Origin: JALZHR01 sp036389695
GTDB lineage: Bacteria > Acidobacteriota > Blastocatellia > Pyrinomonadales > Pyrinomonadaceae
DNA length: 7,469 nt
Direction: 5' to 3'
Assembly (NCBI GenBank): GCA_036389695.1
Contig: DASVWG010000139.1
Coordinates: 1-7,469 of the forward strand
This document shows, piece by piece, positions 1 through 5,681 of this stretch; the stretch's first letter is position 1, and each line of letters opens with the position of its first letter. The position numbers were made by a program, and so were the translations under genes. A model generated the notes under the pieces. The model was not told the DNA's origin. It saw only the letters and a list, made by a program, of their open reading frames with translations, and searched no databases.

Positions 1-22
1 CGTGACAGACGTTATACATATT

Positions 23-1357
23 ATGAGAATCAAATTTTTATCCGCAATTTTACTAACATTAACGTTTTTAACCACCGCTCCTGCACAATCGCTGGACAAA
101 GCCAAGCTCGACCAGTTTTTTGACCGCCTCGCCGAAAAGAATAAGGCGATGGGGAGCCTGACAGTCGCCCGCGACGGCAAGATTCTTTACAGCCGCGCCA
201 TCGGCTACAGCCAGTTGAGCGGAACCGAAAAGAAACCTGCTTCGGCGGCGACCAAATACCGAATCGGCTCCATCACCAAAATGTTTACCGCCGTGATGAT
301 CTTTCAACTCGTCGAGGAAGGGAAATTAAAGCTCACGGACACGCTCGACAAATTCTTTCCGCAGATTCCAAATGCCAGTAAAATTACTATTGCGCAAATG
401 CTCGGGCATCGCAGCGGGGTTTACGACTTCACAAGGGGCGGCGATTTCCGTGCCTGGAAGACGAATGCGAAAACGAAAGATGAAATGCTCGCCATTATCG
501 CCCAAGGCAAGCCCGTTTTCGAGCCGGGCGAAAAGACGGAATACAGCAATTCGGGTTTTTTGCTCTTGGGGCAGATCGTCGAAAAAGGCGGCGGCAAACC
601 TTACAGTGAAGCCTTAAAGAAAAGAATCGCCGGCAGAATCGGACTCAAGGATACATACCTCGGCGCCGGAAAAACTGATGTCGGCAAAAACGAAAGTTTT
701 TCCTTCAATTACCTTGGCGACTGGAAACAGGAAGCCGAAACCGATTTGAGCATTCCGGGCGGCGCGGGCGCGATCATCTCGACGCCGGGTGATTTGACAA
801 AATTTATTCAGGCGCTGTTTGACGGCAAACTCGTCTCGCAGGAGAGCCTCGCGTCGATGAAACCCGTTAAAGAGGAGATTGGTTCGGGAATGATGCTGTA
901 TTCGCTGGAGGGCAAAACCTTCTACGGGCACGGCGGCGGAATCGACGGTTTTAGCTCGCTGCTGATTTACCTGTCGGAAGAAAAGCTGGCGGTCGCCTTC
1001 ACTGCGAACGCGAAGGGTTATCCGACAACTAAGATTGTGGATGGTGTTTTGAGCATTTACCAAAATAAACCGTTCGAGATTCCCGCCTTTGAAACAATTA
1101 ATGTCAGCCCGGAAGTTTTGGACAGATACGTCGGCGTTTATTCAAACGCGCAAACTCCCCTTAAACTAACGATTACTCGCGACGGCTCGACACTCCTGGC
1201 GCAGCCGAACGGGCAGTCCACTTTCCCGCTCGAAGCGACGGCGCAGGATAGATTTAAAATCGAATCCAGGGAAATAGTTTTGGAATTCGACGCCGCGAAA
1301 AATCAGATGACCTTTAAACGAGGCGGTCAGCAGCTTGTTTTTACAAAGGAAAAATAA
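23..1357 (+). CDS. Exported serine hydrolase, beta-lactamase/PBP-like (class C fold)
   Basis: A 444-residue protein of the beta-lactamase-related serine hydrolase family (PF00144 type), which includes class C beta-lactamases, D-peptidases and esterases. An N-terminal signal peptide (MRIKFLSAILLTLTF, then APAQS at about 19-23) indicates export to the periplasm or cell surface. All three active-site motifs are present: SITK at 83-86 (Ser83 nucleophile, Lys86 base), YSN at 174-176, and HGGG at 303-306 in place of KTG. After the catalytic domain, residues from about 361 (VSPEVLDRYVGVY) form a C-terminal beta-rich accessory domain of the kind often attached to these hydrolases. I chose ATG 23 over the in-frame GTG at 2 because the signal peptide begins exactly there; the true upstream context lies outside the window. 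The substrate cannot be told from sequence: the HGGG third motif fits esterase or peptidase roles as well as beta-lactamase. Family assignment is firm, specific activity is not. Confidence 0.93.
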   Translation: MRIKFLSAILLTLTFLTTAPAQSLDKAKLDQFFDRLAEKNKAMGSLTVARDGKILYSRAIGYSQLSGTEKKPASAATKYRIGSITKMFTAVMIFQLVEEGKLKLTDTLDKFFPQIPNASKITIAQMLGHRSGVYDFTRGGDFRAWKTNAKTKDEMLAIIAQGKPVFEPGEKTEYSNSGFLLLGQIVEKGGGKPYSEALKKRIAGRIGLKDTYLGAGKTDVGKNESFSFNYLGDWKQEAETDLSIPGGAGAIISTPGDLTKFIQALFDGKLVSQESLASMKPVKEEIGSGMMLYSLEGKTFYGHGGGIDGFSSLLIYLSEEKLAVAFTANAKGYPTTKIVDGVLSIYQNKPFEIPAFETINVSPEVLDRYVGVYSNAQTPLKLTITRDGSTLLAQPNGQSTFPLEATAQDRFKIESREIVLEFDAAKNQMTFKRGGQQLVFTKEK

Positions 1358-1403
1358 CCGGCTAGGGTTTTATACTAATTATTCCGTAATTTTTACTAAT
1401 AAA

Positions 1404-1409
1404 AAGGAG
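1404..1409 (+). promoter_or_regulatory. Ribosome binding site of the redoxin gene
   Basis: AAGGAG lies 9 nt before ATG 1419 and decides this start over longer in-frame extensions that overlap the preceding gene. A TATACT sequence at 1371-1376 could be a -10 element in the 61-nt spacer, but no convincing -35 box sits at the right distance. Confidence 0.7.
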
Positions 1410-1418
1410 CAAAATTTT

Positions 1419-2018
1419 ATGAGACGAAAAAGCATTTTTCTGGTTGCGATTCTGGCTCTGCTGGCATTTGTTTCAACTGCTTGCACCGAAGAATTTGTTC
1501 CGAAAGGTAATTTTGCCGTCGGCACAAAGCTGGAAAATTTTACTTTGCCGGATTTGAGCGGCGCCGAGCAGTCTTTTGACAAATTAAAAGGCGAAAACGG
1601 CGCGGTTTTGGTTTGGGTTTCGGCGCAGTGCCCGGCTGTTAAATCCTACAACGAAAGAATCAACCAAATCGCCGATGAATTAAAAGCCAAAGGCATCAAC
1701 CTAATCGGCATCAATTCAAACGCGACCGAATCGCTCGATTGGGTCGCCTCAACCGCCAGGCAAGTCGGTTATAAATTCCCCGTTTTGATCGATAAAGGAA
1801 ACGTTCTGGCGGACAAGTTCGAAGCGAGCGTCACGCCGGAATTCTACTATTTTGATAAGCAAAACGTCCTGCTTTATCACGGCGCGCTCGACAACGACCG
1901 TACGGGAAAAAATGTGACGATTAATTACCTGCGCGACGCTTTTCATTCGGCGCTGAGCAAACAACCGGTTAAGACTGCGAAAACAAACGCTATCGGCTGC
2001 TCAATCAAGCGCGCATAA
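1419..2018 (+). CDS. Lipoprotein redoxin, PRX_like1 / AhpC-TSA family
   Basis: A 199-residue thioredoxin-fold protein. Residues 1-21 are a signal peptide ending in VSTAC, with Cys22 the likely lipidated residue, so it should be membrane-anchored outside the cytoplasm. The fold starts at about 36 (KLENFTLPDLSG). The active-site segment VWVSAQCPAVKSYNERI (66-82) carries a single Cys71 in a CPxxK context instead of a CxxC. This is the pattern of the PRX_like1 group, as are GINSN at 97-101, the TPEFYYFD strand (139-146), GALDNDR (155-161) and the C-terminal AIGCSIKR block with Cys194. Members of this group are presumed thiol reductases or peroxiredoxin-like proteins; none of this shows which substrate is used. 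A strong ribosome binding site precedes it, and a TlpA-like gene follows after 9 nt, suggesting co-transcription and a shared thiol-redox role. Cys194 may resolve Cys71, which is inference. Confidence 0.88.
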   Translation: MRRKSIFLVAILALLAFVSTACTEEFVPKGNFAVGTKLENFTLPDLSGAEQSFDKLKGENGAVLVWVSAQCPAVKSYNERINQIADELKAKGINLIGINSNATESLDWVASTARQVGYKFPVLIDKGNVLADKFEASVTPEFYYFDKQNVLLYHGALDNDRTGKNVTINYLRDAFHSALSKQPVKTAKTNAIGCSIKRA

Positions 2019-2027
2019 GCTTGCATC

Positions 2028-2633
2028 ATGAGAATTTTAAGTTTAACAAAACAAACGATACGCGGCGCGGAGAATAAATTTTTCCGCGTCGTATTTTTCC
2101 TAAGTCTCTGCGCGTTTTTTTCCCTTGCAAGTTCCTCCTGCACGCAGACAAAAAATCCCGCACAAAAATCGTCCGCTGAAACGAAACCGCAGCAGGCGGC
2201 AAATCCGCCGCGCGTGACGCAAGTGGACGACGCGAAAATCAAACAGCTTCTCAAACCCGGCGGCAAGCCTCTGCTCGTTAATTTCTGGGCGACGTGGTGC
2301 GGTCCGTGCCGCGAAGAGTTTCCCGACCTTGTCAAAATTGACGCCGAATATCGCGGAAAAATCGACTTTATCAGCGTTTCGCTCGATTTTGTCGAAGAAA
2401 TAGACACGGCGGTGCCGAAATTTTTGAGCGAAATGAAAGCGGAAATGCCGACCTATCTGCTCACCAGCGTGGATGAAAACACGCTCATCTCCTCGATTTC
2501 CAAAGATTGGAGCGGCGCTCTGCCGTTCACGATTCTTTACAACGAAAAAGGCGAGATAACTTATTTCCGGCAGGGAAAGGTAAGCCATGAGACATTGAAG
2601 GGCGAAATTGAAAAAACATTAGGCAGCGGATGA
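2028..2633 (+). CDS. TlpA/ResA-like thioredoxin-fold lipoprotein
   Basis: A 201-residue extracytoplasmic thiol-disulfide oxidoreductase. A basic N-terminus and hydrophobic segment (about 19-33) lead to LASSSC, with Cys38 a plausible lipidation site. A Lys/Gln/Pro-rich linker (about 40-66) follows, then a thioredoxin domain. The redox motif is WCGPC (90-94, Cys91 and Cys94) after LVNFWAT, the cis-proline is Pro166 in ALPFTIL, and the SLDFVEE segment (118-124) is typical of TlpA/ResA proteins. Family members keep cytochrome c haem-binding cysteines or other exported thiols reduced, using electrons from a CcdA/DsbD-type membrane protein, which is not in this window. It starts 9 nt after the redoxin gene, so the pair is probably one operon. 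ATG 2028 has no clear Shine-Dalgarno, but no alternative in-frame start would keep the signal peptide. A hairpin with a T-run lies inside the signal-peptide codons. Confidence 0.9.
   Translation: MRILSLTKQTIRGAENKFFRVVFFLSLCAFFSLASSSCTQTKNPAQKSSAETKPQQAANPPRVTQVDDAKIKQLLKPGGKPLLVNFWATWCGPCREEFPDLVKIDAEYRGKIDFISVSLDFVEEIDTAVPKFLSEMKAEMPTYLLTSVDENTLISSISKDWSGALPFTILYNEKGEITYFRQGKVSHETLKGEIEKTLGSG
2058..2098 (+). terminator. GC-rich hairpin plus T-run inside the start of the tlpA-like gene
   Basis: CGCGGA (2066-2071) pairs with TCCGCG (2083-2088), and ATACG (2058-2062) pairs with CGTAT (2090-2094), separated by a small internal bulge. The T-run at 2094-2098 overlaps the end of the outer stem. 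The shape is that of an intrinsic terminator or attenuator, but it lies within codons 11-24 of the gene, so it may only be a coincidence of sequence. If functional it would reduce read-through from the redoxin gene into the thioredoxin gene. Confidence 0.3.
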
Positions 2634-2664
2634 TTAAGCGAGTTTTTAGCGAATCATCATTTTT
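2629..2664 (+). terminator. Weak terminator-like hairpin overlapping the tlpA-like stop codon
   Basis: GATGATT (2629-2635) pairs with AATCATC (2652-2658) around a 16-nt loop, followed by ATTTTT. The stem is only 7 bp and AT-rich and overlaps the TGA at 2631-2633. It stands just before a stronger hairpin, so the two may act together. Confidence 0.3.
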
Positions 2665-2667
2665 ATC

Positions 2668-2701
2668 TGTCCAAAATCTCTAGTTTTTGGACACTTTTTT
2701 T
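2668..2701 (+). terminator. Probable intrinsic terminator of the redoxin/tlpA operon
   Basis: TGTCCAAAA (2668-2676) pairs perfectly with TTTTGGACA (2685-2693) across an 8-nt loop, and C plus seven T (2695-2701) follows. Position, 35 nt after the tlpA-like stop, and the T-tract fit a Rho-independent terminator. The stem is poor in GC. It is also the first member of a family of similar palindromes running to 2897, so it may be a repeat element that has been recruited as a terminator. Confidence 0.6.
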
Positions 2702-2897
2702 ATGCTTGCCCGAATAATGAAATTTATTGGTTTAAGGATTGGATTTTCTTGAGAGGTTTTTGGACACCTAATTTTGTCTCAAAAAGGTATGGCTTTTGAG
2801 ACATTTTTTATGGGGTTTCATGTATCTCAAAAAGGGTCGTTTTTGAGACAGATTTTACTCTGTTTTAGATGTCTCGAAACTCGGCGTTTATAAGACA
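2668..2897. repeat. Cluster of four related palindromes (TGTC(T)CAAAA ... TTTTG(A)GACA)
   Basis: This spacer between the redox operon and the umuC remnant holds four hairpins of one design. Unit 1 has a 9-bp stem at 2668-2676/2685-2693. Unit 2 has a perfect 10-bp stem TGTCTCAAAA (2775-2784)/TTTTGAGACA (2794-2803) followed by six T. Unit 3 has TCTCAAAAA (2825-2833)/TTTTTGAGA (2840-2848), flanked by TGTA and CA. Unit 4 is degenerate, with TGTCT (2870-2874)/AGACA (2893-2897) and inner AAAC/GTTT. A lone half-site TTTTTGGACAC at 2757-2767 is an 11-bp direct copy of 2684-2694. Loops differ between units while arms are kept, which suggests selection or copying of the arms. No gene is evident here. 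Role unknown: terminators, protein-binding palindromes or decayed mobile-element ends are all possible. Confidence 0.75.
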
Positions 2898-2904
2898 AAA
2901 ATAA

Positions 2905-3260
2905 TCCATCCGCGAGAAAATGTATAAATGGACGGGCATTCCCGTCTCAATCGGAATTGCTGAAACAAGAGTTCTCGCCAAGATTGCCGACAAACGTGCT
3001 GAGAGCGCGTCAGAGAAAAAGGCGTTTTGAATTTGTATCGCTCGATGGCAATCGAGACTATCTTAAAACGAATGTTCGATGATGAGCGATTTCAGCGCCG
3101 GCATAATTTAATGAAAGCGATTGACGAGATAAACCGGAAATTCGGCAAAGATACGGTTCGATTCGGCTGTGTTCAGACTGAGGGAAAATGGAAGATGAAG
3201 CAGACGAGAAAGAGTCCGTGTTATACGACGAACTGGAATGAGTTATTAACTGTCGGGTAA
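2905..3260 (+). pseudogene. umuC: umuC (DNA polymerase V / Y-family polymerase) pseudogene
   Basis: Two recognisable parts of UmuC lie in different frames. The first begins at 2905 (SIREKMYKWTGIPVSIGIAE...), continues to about 3024, and matches the palm-domain stretch that reads WTGIPVSIGIAxTKTLAKxAN in UmuC proteins. It ends at TGA 3028-3030. Adding one A to the AAAAA run at 3016-3020 would continue the reading as EKKGVLNL, so a one-base deletion there is likely. The last part, from about 3075 to TAA 3258-3260, encodes FDDERFQRRHNLMKAIDEIN, a KDTVRFG segment and SPCYTTNWNELL, the usual C-terminus of UmuC. The N-terminal catalytic region, the helix-hairpin-helix and most of the little-finger domain are absent, so roughly three quarters of the about 420-residue protein is gone. 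Upstream there is a stop at 2902-2904 and the palindrome cluster; no umuD is visible. It cannot encode a working polymerase. Confidence 0.87.
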
Positions 3261-3271
3261 AATATGTAAAT

Positions 3272-3276
3272 AGGAG
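3272..3276 (+). promoter_or_regulatory. Ribosome binding site of the SRAP gene
   Basis: AGGAG lies 9 nt before ATG 3286, within the 25-nt gap after the umuC remnant's stop. It fixes a start that puts the catalytic cysteine at position 2, as the family requires. Confidence 0.7.
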
Positions 3277-3285
3277 AACGAAGAA

Positions 3286-3966
3286 ATGTGCGGAAGATTT
3301 ACCAATAGAGCGAAGCCGGAACAGATAAAGACTGAGTTCAAAGTCGGGAAACTTAATCCCGACATTTATAAGGAACGGTATAACATCGCGCCGGCGCAGA
3401 TGATTGATGTCGTGCTGGAAACCGGCGAGCGCGAGCTCTCGCAATTCAAATGGGGCTTGATTCCGTCGTGGGCGAAAGATGCAGACATCGGAAACCGAAT
3501 GATAAACGCCCGCGCCGAAACCTTAACGGAAAAACCTTCTTTCCGCGACGCCTTTAAAAAACGTCGCTGCATAATCCCTGCGTCCGGTTTTTACGAATGG
3601 CAGAAGAAAGGCTCAGGCGCAAAACAGCCATTTTATTTTTATCTCAAGGAAAAGGAAGTTTTCGGTTTCGCCGGACTCTGGGAAGAATGGATTGATAAAA
3701 CGAGCGGAGACGTTTTAGAAACCTGCACGATTATCACGACCGAAGCTAATGACGTGTTAAAGCCAGTACATGAACGAATGCCGGTGATTCTTAAAGCTGC
3801 CAACTATGATGAATGGCTCGACCCGAAAGAAAATAATACCGACCGCCTGCAAAAGCTGCTTGCGCCTTACCCTGCTGATGAGATGAGCTCCCATGCTGTC
3901 AGCACCAGCGTTAATTTTCCTGACGCTGATTCAGCGGAATTAATTAAACCTTTGAACAGTTTGTAA
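3286..3966 (+). CDS. SOS response-associated peptidase (SRAP; YedK/HMCES family)
   Basis: A 226-residue SRAP domain protein of normal length. The family forms a covalent thiazolidine link between the N-terminal cysteine and abasic sites in single-stranded DNA, protecting them from breakage during replication. Met1 must be removed to expose Cys2, and the sequence starts MCGRFTNRAKPEQ as expected. Other key positions are present: RYNIAPAQ (31-38), WGLIPSWAKD (56-65), NARAET (74-79, Asn74), SGFYEW with Glu104 (100-105), and HERMPVIL with His162 (162-169). It follows the umuC pseudogene by 25 nt on the same strand, the arrangement expected of an old SOS operon, and it has its own good ribosome binding site. 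I see no LexA box that I can name. The gene looks fully intact, so it presumably functions without the neighbouring polymerase. A bidirectional terminator follows at 3989. Confidence 0.95.
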   Translation: MCGRFTNRAKPEQIKTEFKVGKLNPDIYKERYNIAPAQMIDVVLETGERELSQFKWGLIPSWAKDADIGNRMINARAETLTEKPSFRDAFKKRRCIIPASGFYEWQKKGSGAKQPFYFYLKEKEVFGFAGLWEEWIDKTSGDVLETCTIITTEANDVLKPVHERMPVILKAANYDEWLDPKENNTDRLQKLLAPYPADEMSSHAVSTSVNFPDADSAELIKPLNSL

Positions 3967-3988
3967 TTTGTTTTATGCAGCAGAATAA

Positions 3989-4025
3989 AAAAGAGAGTGA
4001 CTATCGTGGACGGTAACTCTCTTTT
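3989..4025. terminator. Bidirectional intrinsic terminator
   Basis: AAAAGAGAGT (3989-3998) pairs perfectly with ACTCTCTTTT (4016-4025), a 10-bp stem with a 17-nt loop. On the + strand the stem runs into TTTTAATTT; on the - strand the A-run at 3987-3992 gives six T. It sits between the SRAP gene (+) and the converging minus-strand genes, so it can stop both. Confidence 0.75.
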
Positions 4026-4177
4026 AATTTGATTTGAAGGCTCGATTGGTAATAAAAAGCGAATACCAGAATGAAGAACCCTGCATCGCTGGCGTATATT
4101 ACCACGGACGGAAATTGCTGTTTTGTGCCCTCGTCTAATAGTTTATTATATTGTGTGCTTTTATTACTGAGTAAATG

Positions 4178-4453
4178 TTAATTTCCCTTTTTCACAGGAA
4201 AAGTAATTCCACTAACAGTAAGCTTGACTTCGCCCGACGTAGATACTTCAAAACCATAGCCATCGCACTCAAATTCGTAGGAAATCTCGCCCTTTGAATT
4301 TATACAGATTTGATGAGTAGCACAACTTGAATCCGTTTTGTTTTGGATTGATTGATATGACTTCACAAAATCACCGCCATCATCAATCACAATCACTATA
4401 GTTTTGGGCGGAATGTTACCGTAATCTCCAGCTGCAACCTTTGAAAAGGTCAA
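4178..4453 (-). CDS. Hypothetical protein, probably an N-terminally truncated remnant
   Basis: An open frame of up to 91 codons with no family I recognise. The only upstream start is TTG 4453, inside an A-rich heptamer repeat, with a stop just before it and no ribosome binding site. The first clearly protein-like residues are KVAAGDYGNIPPKTIVIVID. The middle and end (SSCATHQICINSKG, then YEFECDGYGFEVSTSGEVKL) alternate polar and hydrophobic residues as in beta strands. The pattern resembles the tail of a secreted or beta-rich protein, with three cysteines. Codon choice is more AT-rich than in the neighbouring glycosyltransferase, hinting at a different origin. The abrupt start next to the repeat and the 3' end of the GT9 gene suggests that an earlier N-terminal part was lost. 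Internal GTG codons in IVIVID are alternative starts. It could also be non-coding. Confidence 0.4.
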   Translation of the reverse strand: MTFSKVAAGDYGNIPPKTIVIVIDDGGDFVKSYQSIQNKTDSSCATHQICINSKGEISYEFECDGYGFEVSTSGEVKLTVSGITFPVKKGN

Positions 4454-4479
4454 AAGTCAAAGACCAAAATCAAAAATCA
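4449..4479. repeat. A-rich heptamer tandem repeat
   Basis: Consecutive 7-nt units GTCAAAA (4449), GTCAAAG (4456) and ACCAAAA (4463) are followed by TCAAAAATCA. On the minus strand this reads as repeated TTTTGAC-like heptads. It spans the stop codon of the GT9 gene (4470-4472) and the possible start of the next minus-strand ORF. Short degenerate heptamer tracts like this are known in intergenic DNA of several bacterial groups. Confidence 0.55.
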
Positions 4480-5513
4480 TTTTTCAAACGTTTCCGCACC
4501 GCATTGAAAGCCGCTTCGACGGAAATGTCCATGCAAATCCAGTTGCCGCACGTGCGGCGGTGGCAATCGACGCGGCAGTCGATGTCGGCGCGTTCGACGC
4601 AAATATCATTTTCGTTCGGGCTGCCGTTGCGCCACCATTCGGTCGGACCGAAAATGCCGACAATCGGAGCTTTCGCCGCCACCGCCAGATGCGTCGGTCC
4701 GGTATCGCCGCCGACGTAAACCCGCGCTCGCCTGCTTAATTCGTAAAATCCTTTCAGGCTTAAATTTGCCGCCACCGCTTTGCCTGATTTGCTGTTTTTC
4801 AAAACCTTTTCCGCCAGCGCGTTTTCGCCCGGCGCGGTCGTGATAACGGAAATTAAACCGTTTTCTTCCCAGAGCTTATCAGCCAGCGCGCCGAATTTTT
4901 CCGCGCCCCACAGCTTTGTCACCCAGCCACCCGCCGGATTTAAAATCGCGAAATTCTCGCCCGTTGCGGAAATGATTTTTTCGGCTTCTTCGACGTGCGT
5001 TTTCAGCGTGAAAATCGGAAACTCGAAATTATTTTCGGGCACGGGAATTTTTAAGGCTTTTTCGACGAGCGTTAAATTTTTGCGGATAACGTGAATCTGG
5101 CGCGGAACGCTGATGCTGTTGGTCAAAAGAAAACGGCTGGCTGGCTCGCGTAAGGCTTCGCGGGCGAAACCGTAGCGGCGGCGTGCCCTGGCGAGCTTGG
5201 CGATTGATGCGGATTTCAGAAGTCCTTGAAAATCGAGCGCGATGTCGAAGGCGGAGGCACGAAGCCCGCGTAACTGCTGACGGGCAATCAACAGCGTCTC
5301 CCCAAGCGATTCTTGATGCCTCAGCGCCTTCGTATCAACTTCGATGAGGTGACTTAAAAATTGGTTGCGTCCGGGGCGTAAGATTTCCGCCGAGCGATTT
5401 TCGACCACCCACGAAATCTCCGCGTGCGGAATCGCGCGCCGAATCGCCGCCAGCGCGGGCAGAGTATGCACCACGTCGCCGATGCTGCCGAGTTTGACGA
5501 TAAGAATCTTCAT
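4470..5513 (-). CDS. Glycosyltransferase family 9 (ADP-heptose:LPS heptosyltransferase-like)
   Basis: A 347-residue GT-B fold enzyme of family GT9, the family of WaaC, WaaF and related heptosyltransferases, which transfer a heptose or similar sugar from a nucleotide donor to the lipopolysaccharide core at the cytoplasmic face. The N-terminus MKILIVKLGSIGDVVHTLPA contains Asp13, the position of the catalytic Asp in WaaC. The C-terminal half holds the nucleotide-sugar site: NPAGGWVTKLWGAEKF (192-207), then YVGGDTGPTHLAVA (266-279) and GIFGPTEWWR (286-295). A cysteine set (Cys313, Cys317, Cys322, Cys327, ending CMDIS) matches the end motif often seen in GT9. I start at ATG 5513 because the protein begins exactly with the conserved strand; an upstream TTG at 5540 adds only nine unlikely residues. 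Neither start has a clear Shine-Dalgarno. Donor and acceptor are unknown, and no other LPS genes are in view. Confidence 0.92.
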   Translation of the reverse strand: MKILIVKLGSIGDVVHTLPALAAIRRAIPHAEISWVVENRSAEILRPGRNQFLSHLIEVDTKALRHQESLGETLLIARQQLRGLRASAFDIALDFQGLLKSASIAKLARARRRYGFAREALREPASRFLLTNSISVPRQIHVIRKNLTLVEKALKIPVPENNFEFPIFTLKTHVEEAEKIISATGENFAILNPAGGWVTKLWGAEKFGALADKLWEENGLISVITTAPGENALAEKVLKNSKSGKAVAANLSLKGFYELSRRARVYVGGDTGPTHLAVAAKAPIVGIFGPTEWWRNGSPNENDICVERADIDCRVDCHRRTCGNWICMDISVEAAFNAVRKRLKNDF

Positions 5514-5599
5514 CTTGCTGCAAAAGGTGACTGTAGACAAGTCGCGGGATAAAAGTCAATTCAGCCGAATTACCGGCAGACCGTCCGAGGTCGCGATGT

Positions 5600-5613
5600 T
5601 ATACTTATATTAT
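5600..5613. promoter_or_regulatory. AT-rich promoter-like segment between divergent genes
   Basis: The 168-nt gap between the minus-strand GT9 gene and the plus-strand gene at 5682 must hold promoters for both. TATACT at 5600-5605, continuing into TATATTAT, is the best -10-like sequence on the + strand. No well-spaced -35 box is evident, so this is only a candidate. Confidence 0.2.
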
Positions 5614-5681
5614 TTCAAAAACGCTTTTCGCTGCGACGGATTTACAAAAGGCGAAAACCATTCTGACTATAAGTAAATTTG

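Noticed and set aside
2..22. GTG start at 2 for the serine hydrolase
   Set aside because: It adds seven residues before an otherwise ideal signal peptide that begins at ATG 23.
1335..1418. Upstream extension of the redoxin reading frame
   Set aside because: It overlaps the end of the hydrolase gene and lacks a ribosome binding site, while ATG 1419 has AAGGAG and begins a lipoprotein signal peptide.
2668..2897. CRISPR-like array (repeating palindromes spaced 46-49 nt in part)
   Set aside because: The repeats are short imperfect palindromes with variable loops, one interval is 107 nt, direct-repeat identity is low, and no cas gene is nearby.
3027..3260. Independent small gene of 77 codons starting at TTG 3027
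   Set aside because: Its sequence is the C-terminal tail of UmuC and it lacks its own start signals, so it is part of the pseudogene.
3250..3285. LexA operator before the SRAP gene
   Set aside because: No palindrome resembling a known LexA box is present in the 25-nt gap; the TGTCTCAAAA palindromes upstream are too far away and of a different type.
3058..3444. Minus-strand ORF opposite the umuC remnant and SRAP
   Set aside because: It is the antisense shadow of two plus-strand coding sequences that have clear family matches.
4071..4181. Possible 36-codon plus-strand ORF (MKNPASLAYITTDGNC...)
   Set aside because: It has no ribosome binding site, lies downstream of a terminator and overlaps the end of the minus-strand ORF; nothing supports coding.
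5365..5676. Plus-strand ORF of about 100 codons crossing the GT9 start
   Set aside because: Most of it is the antisense of the conserved GT9 N-terminus and the remainder shows no protein-like features or start signals.
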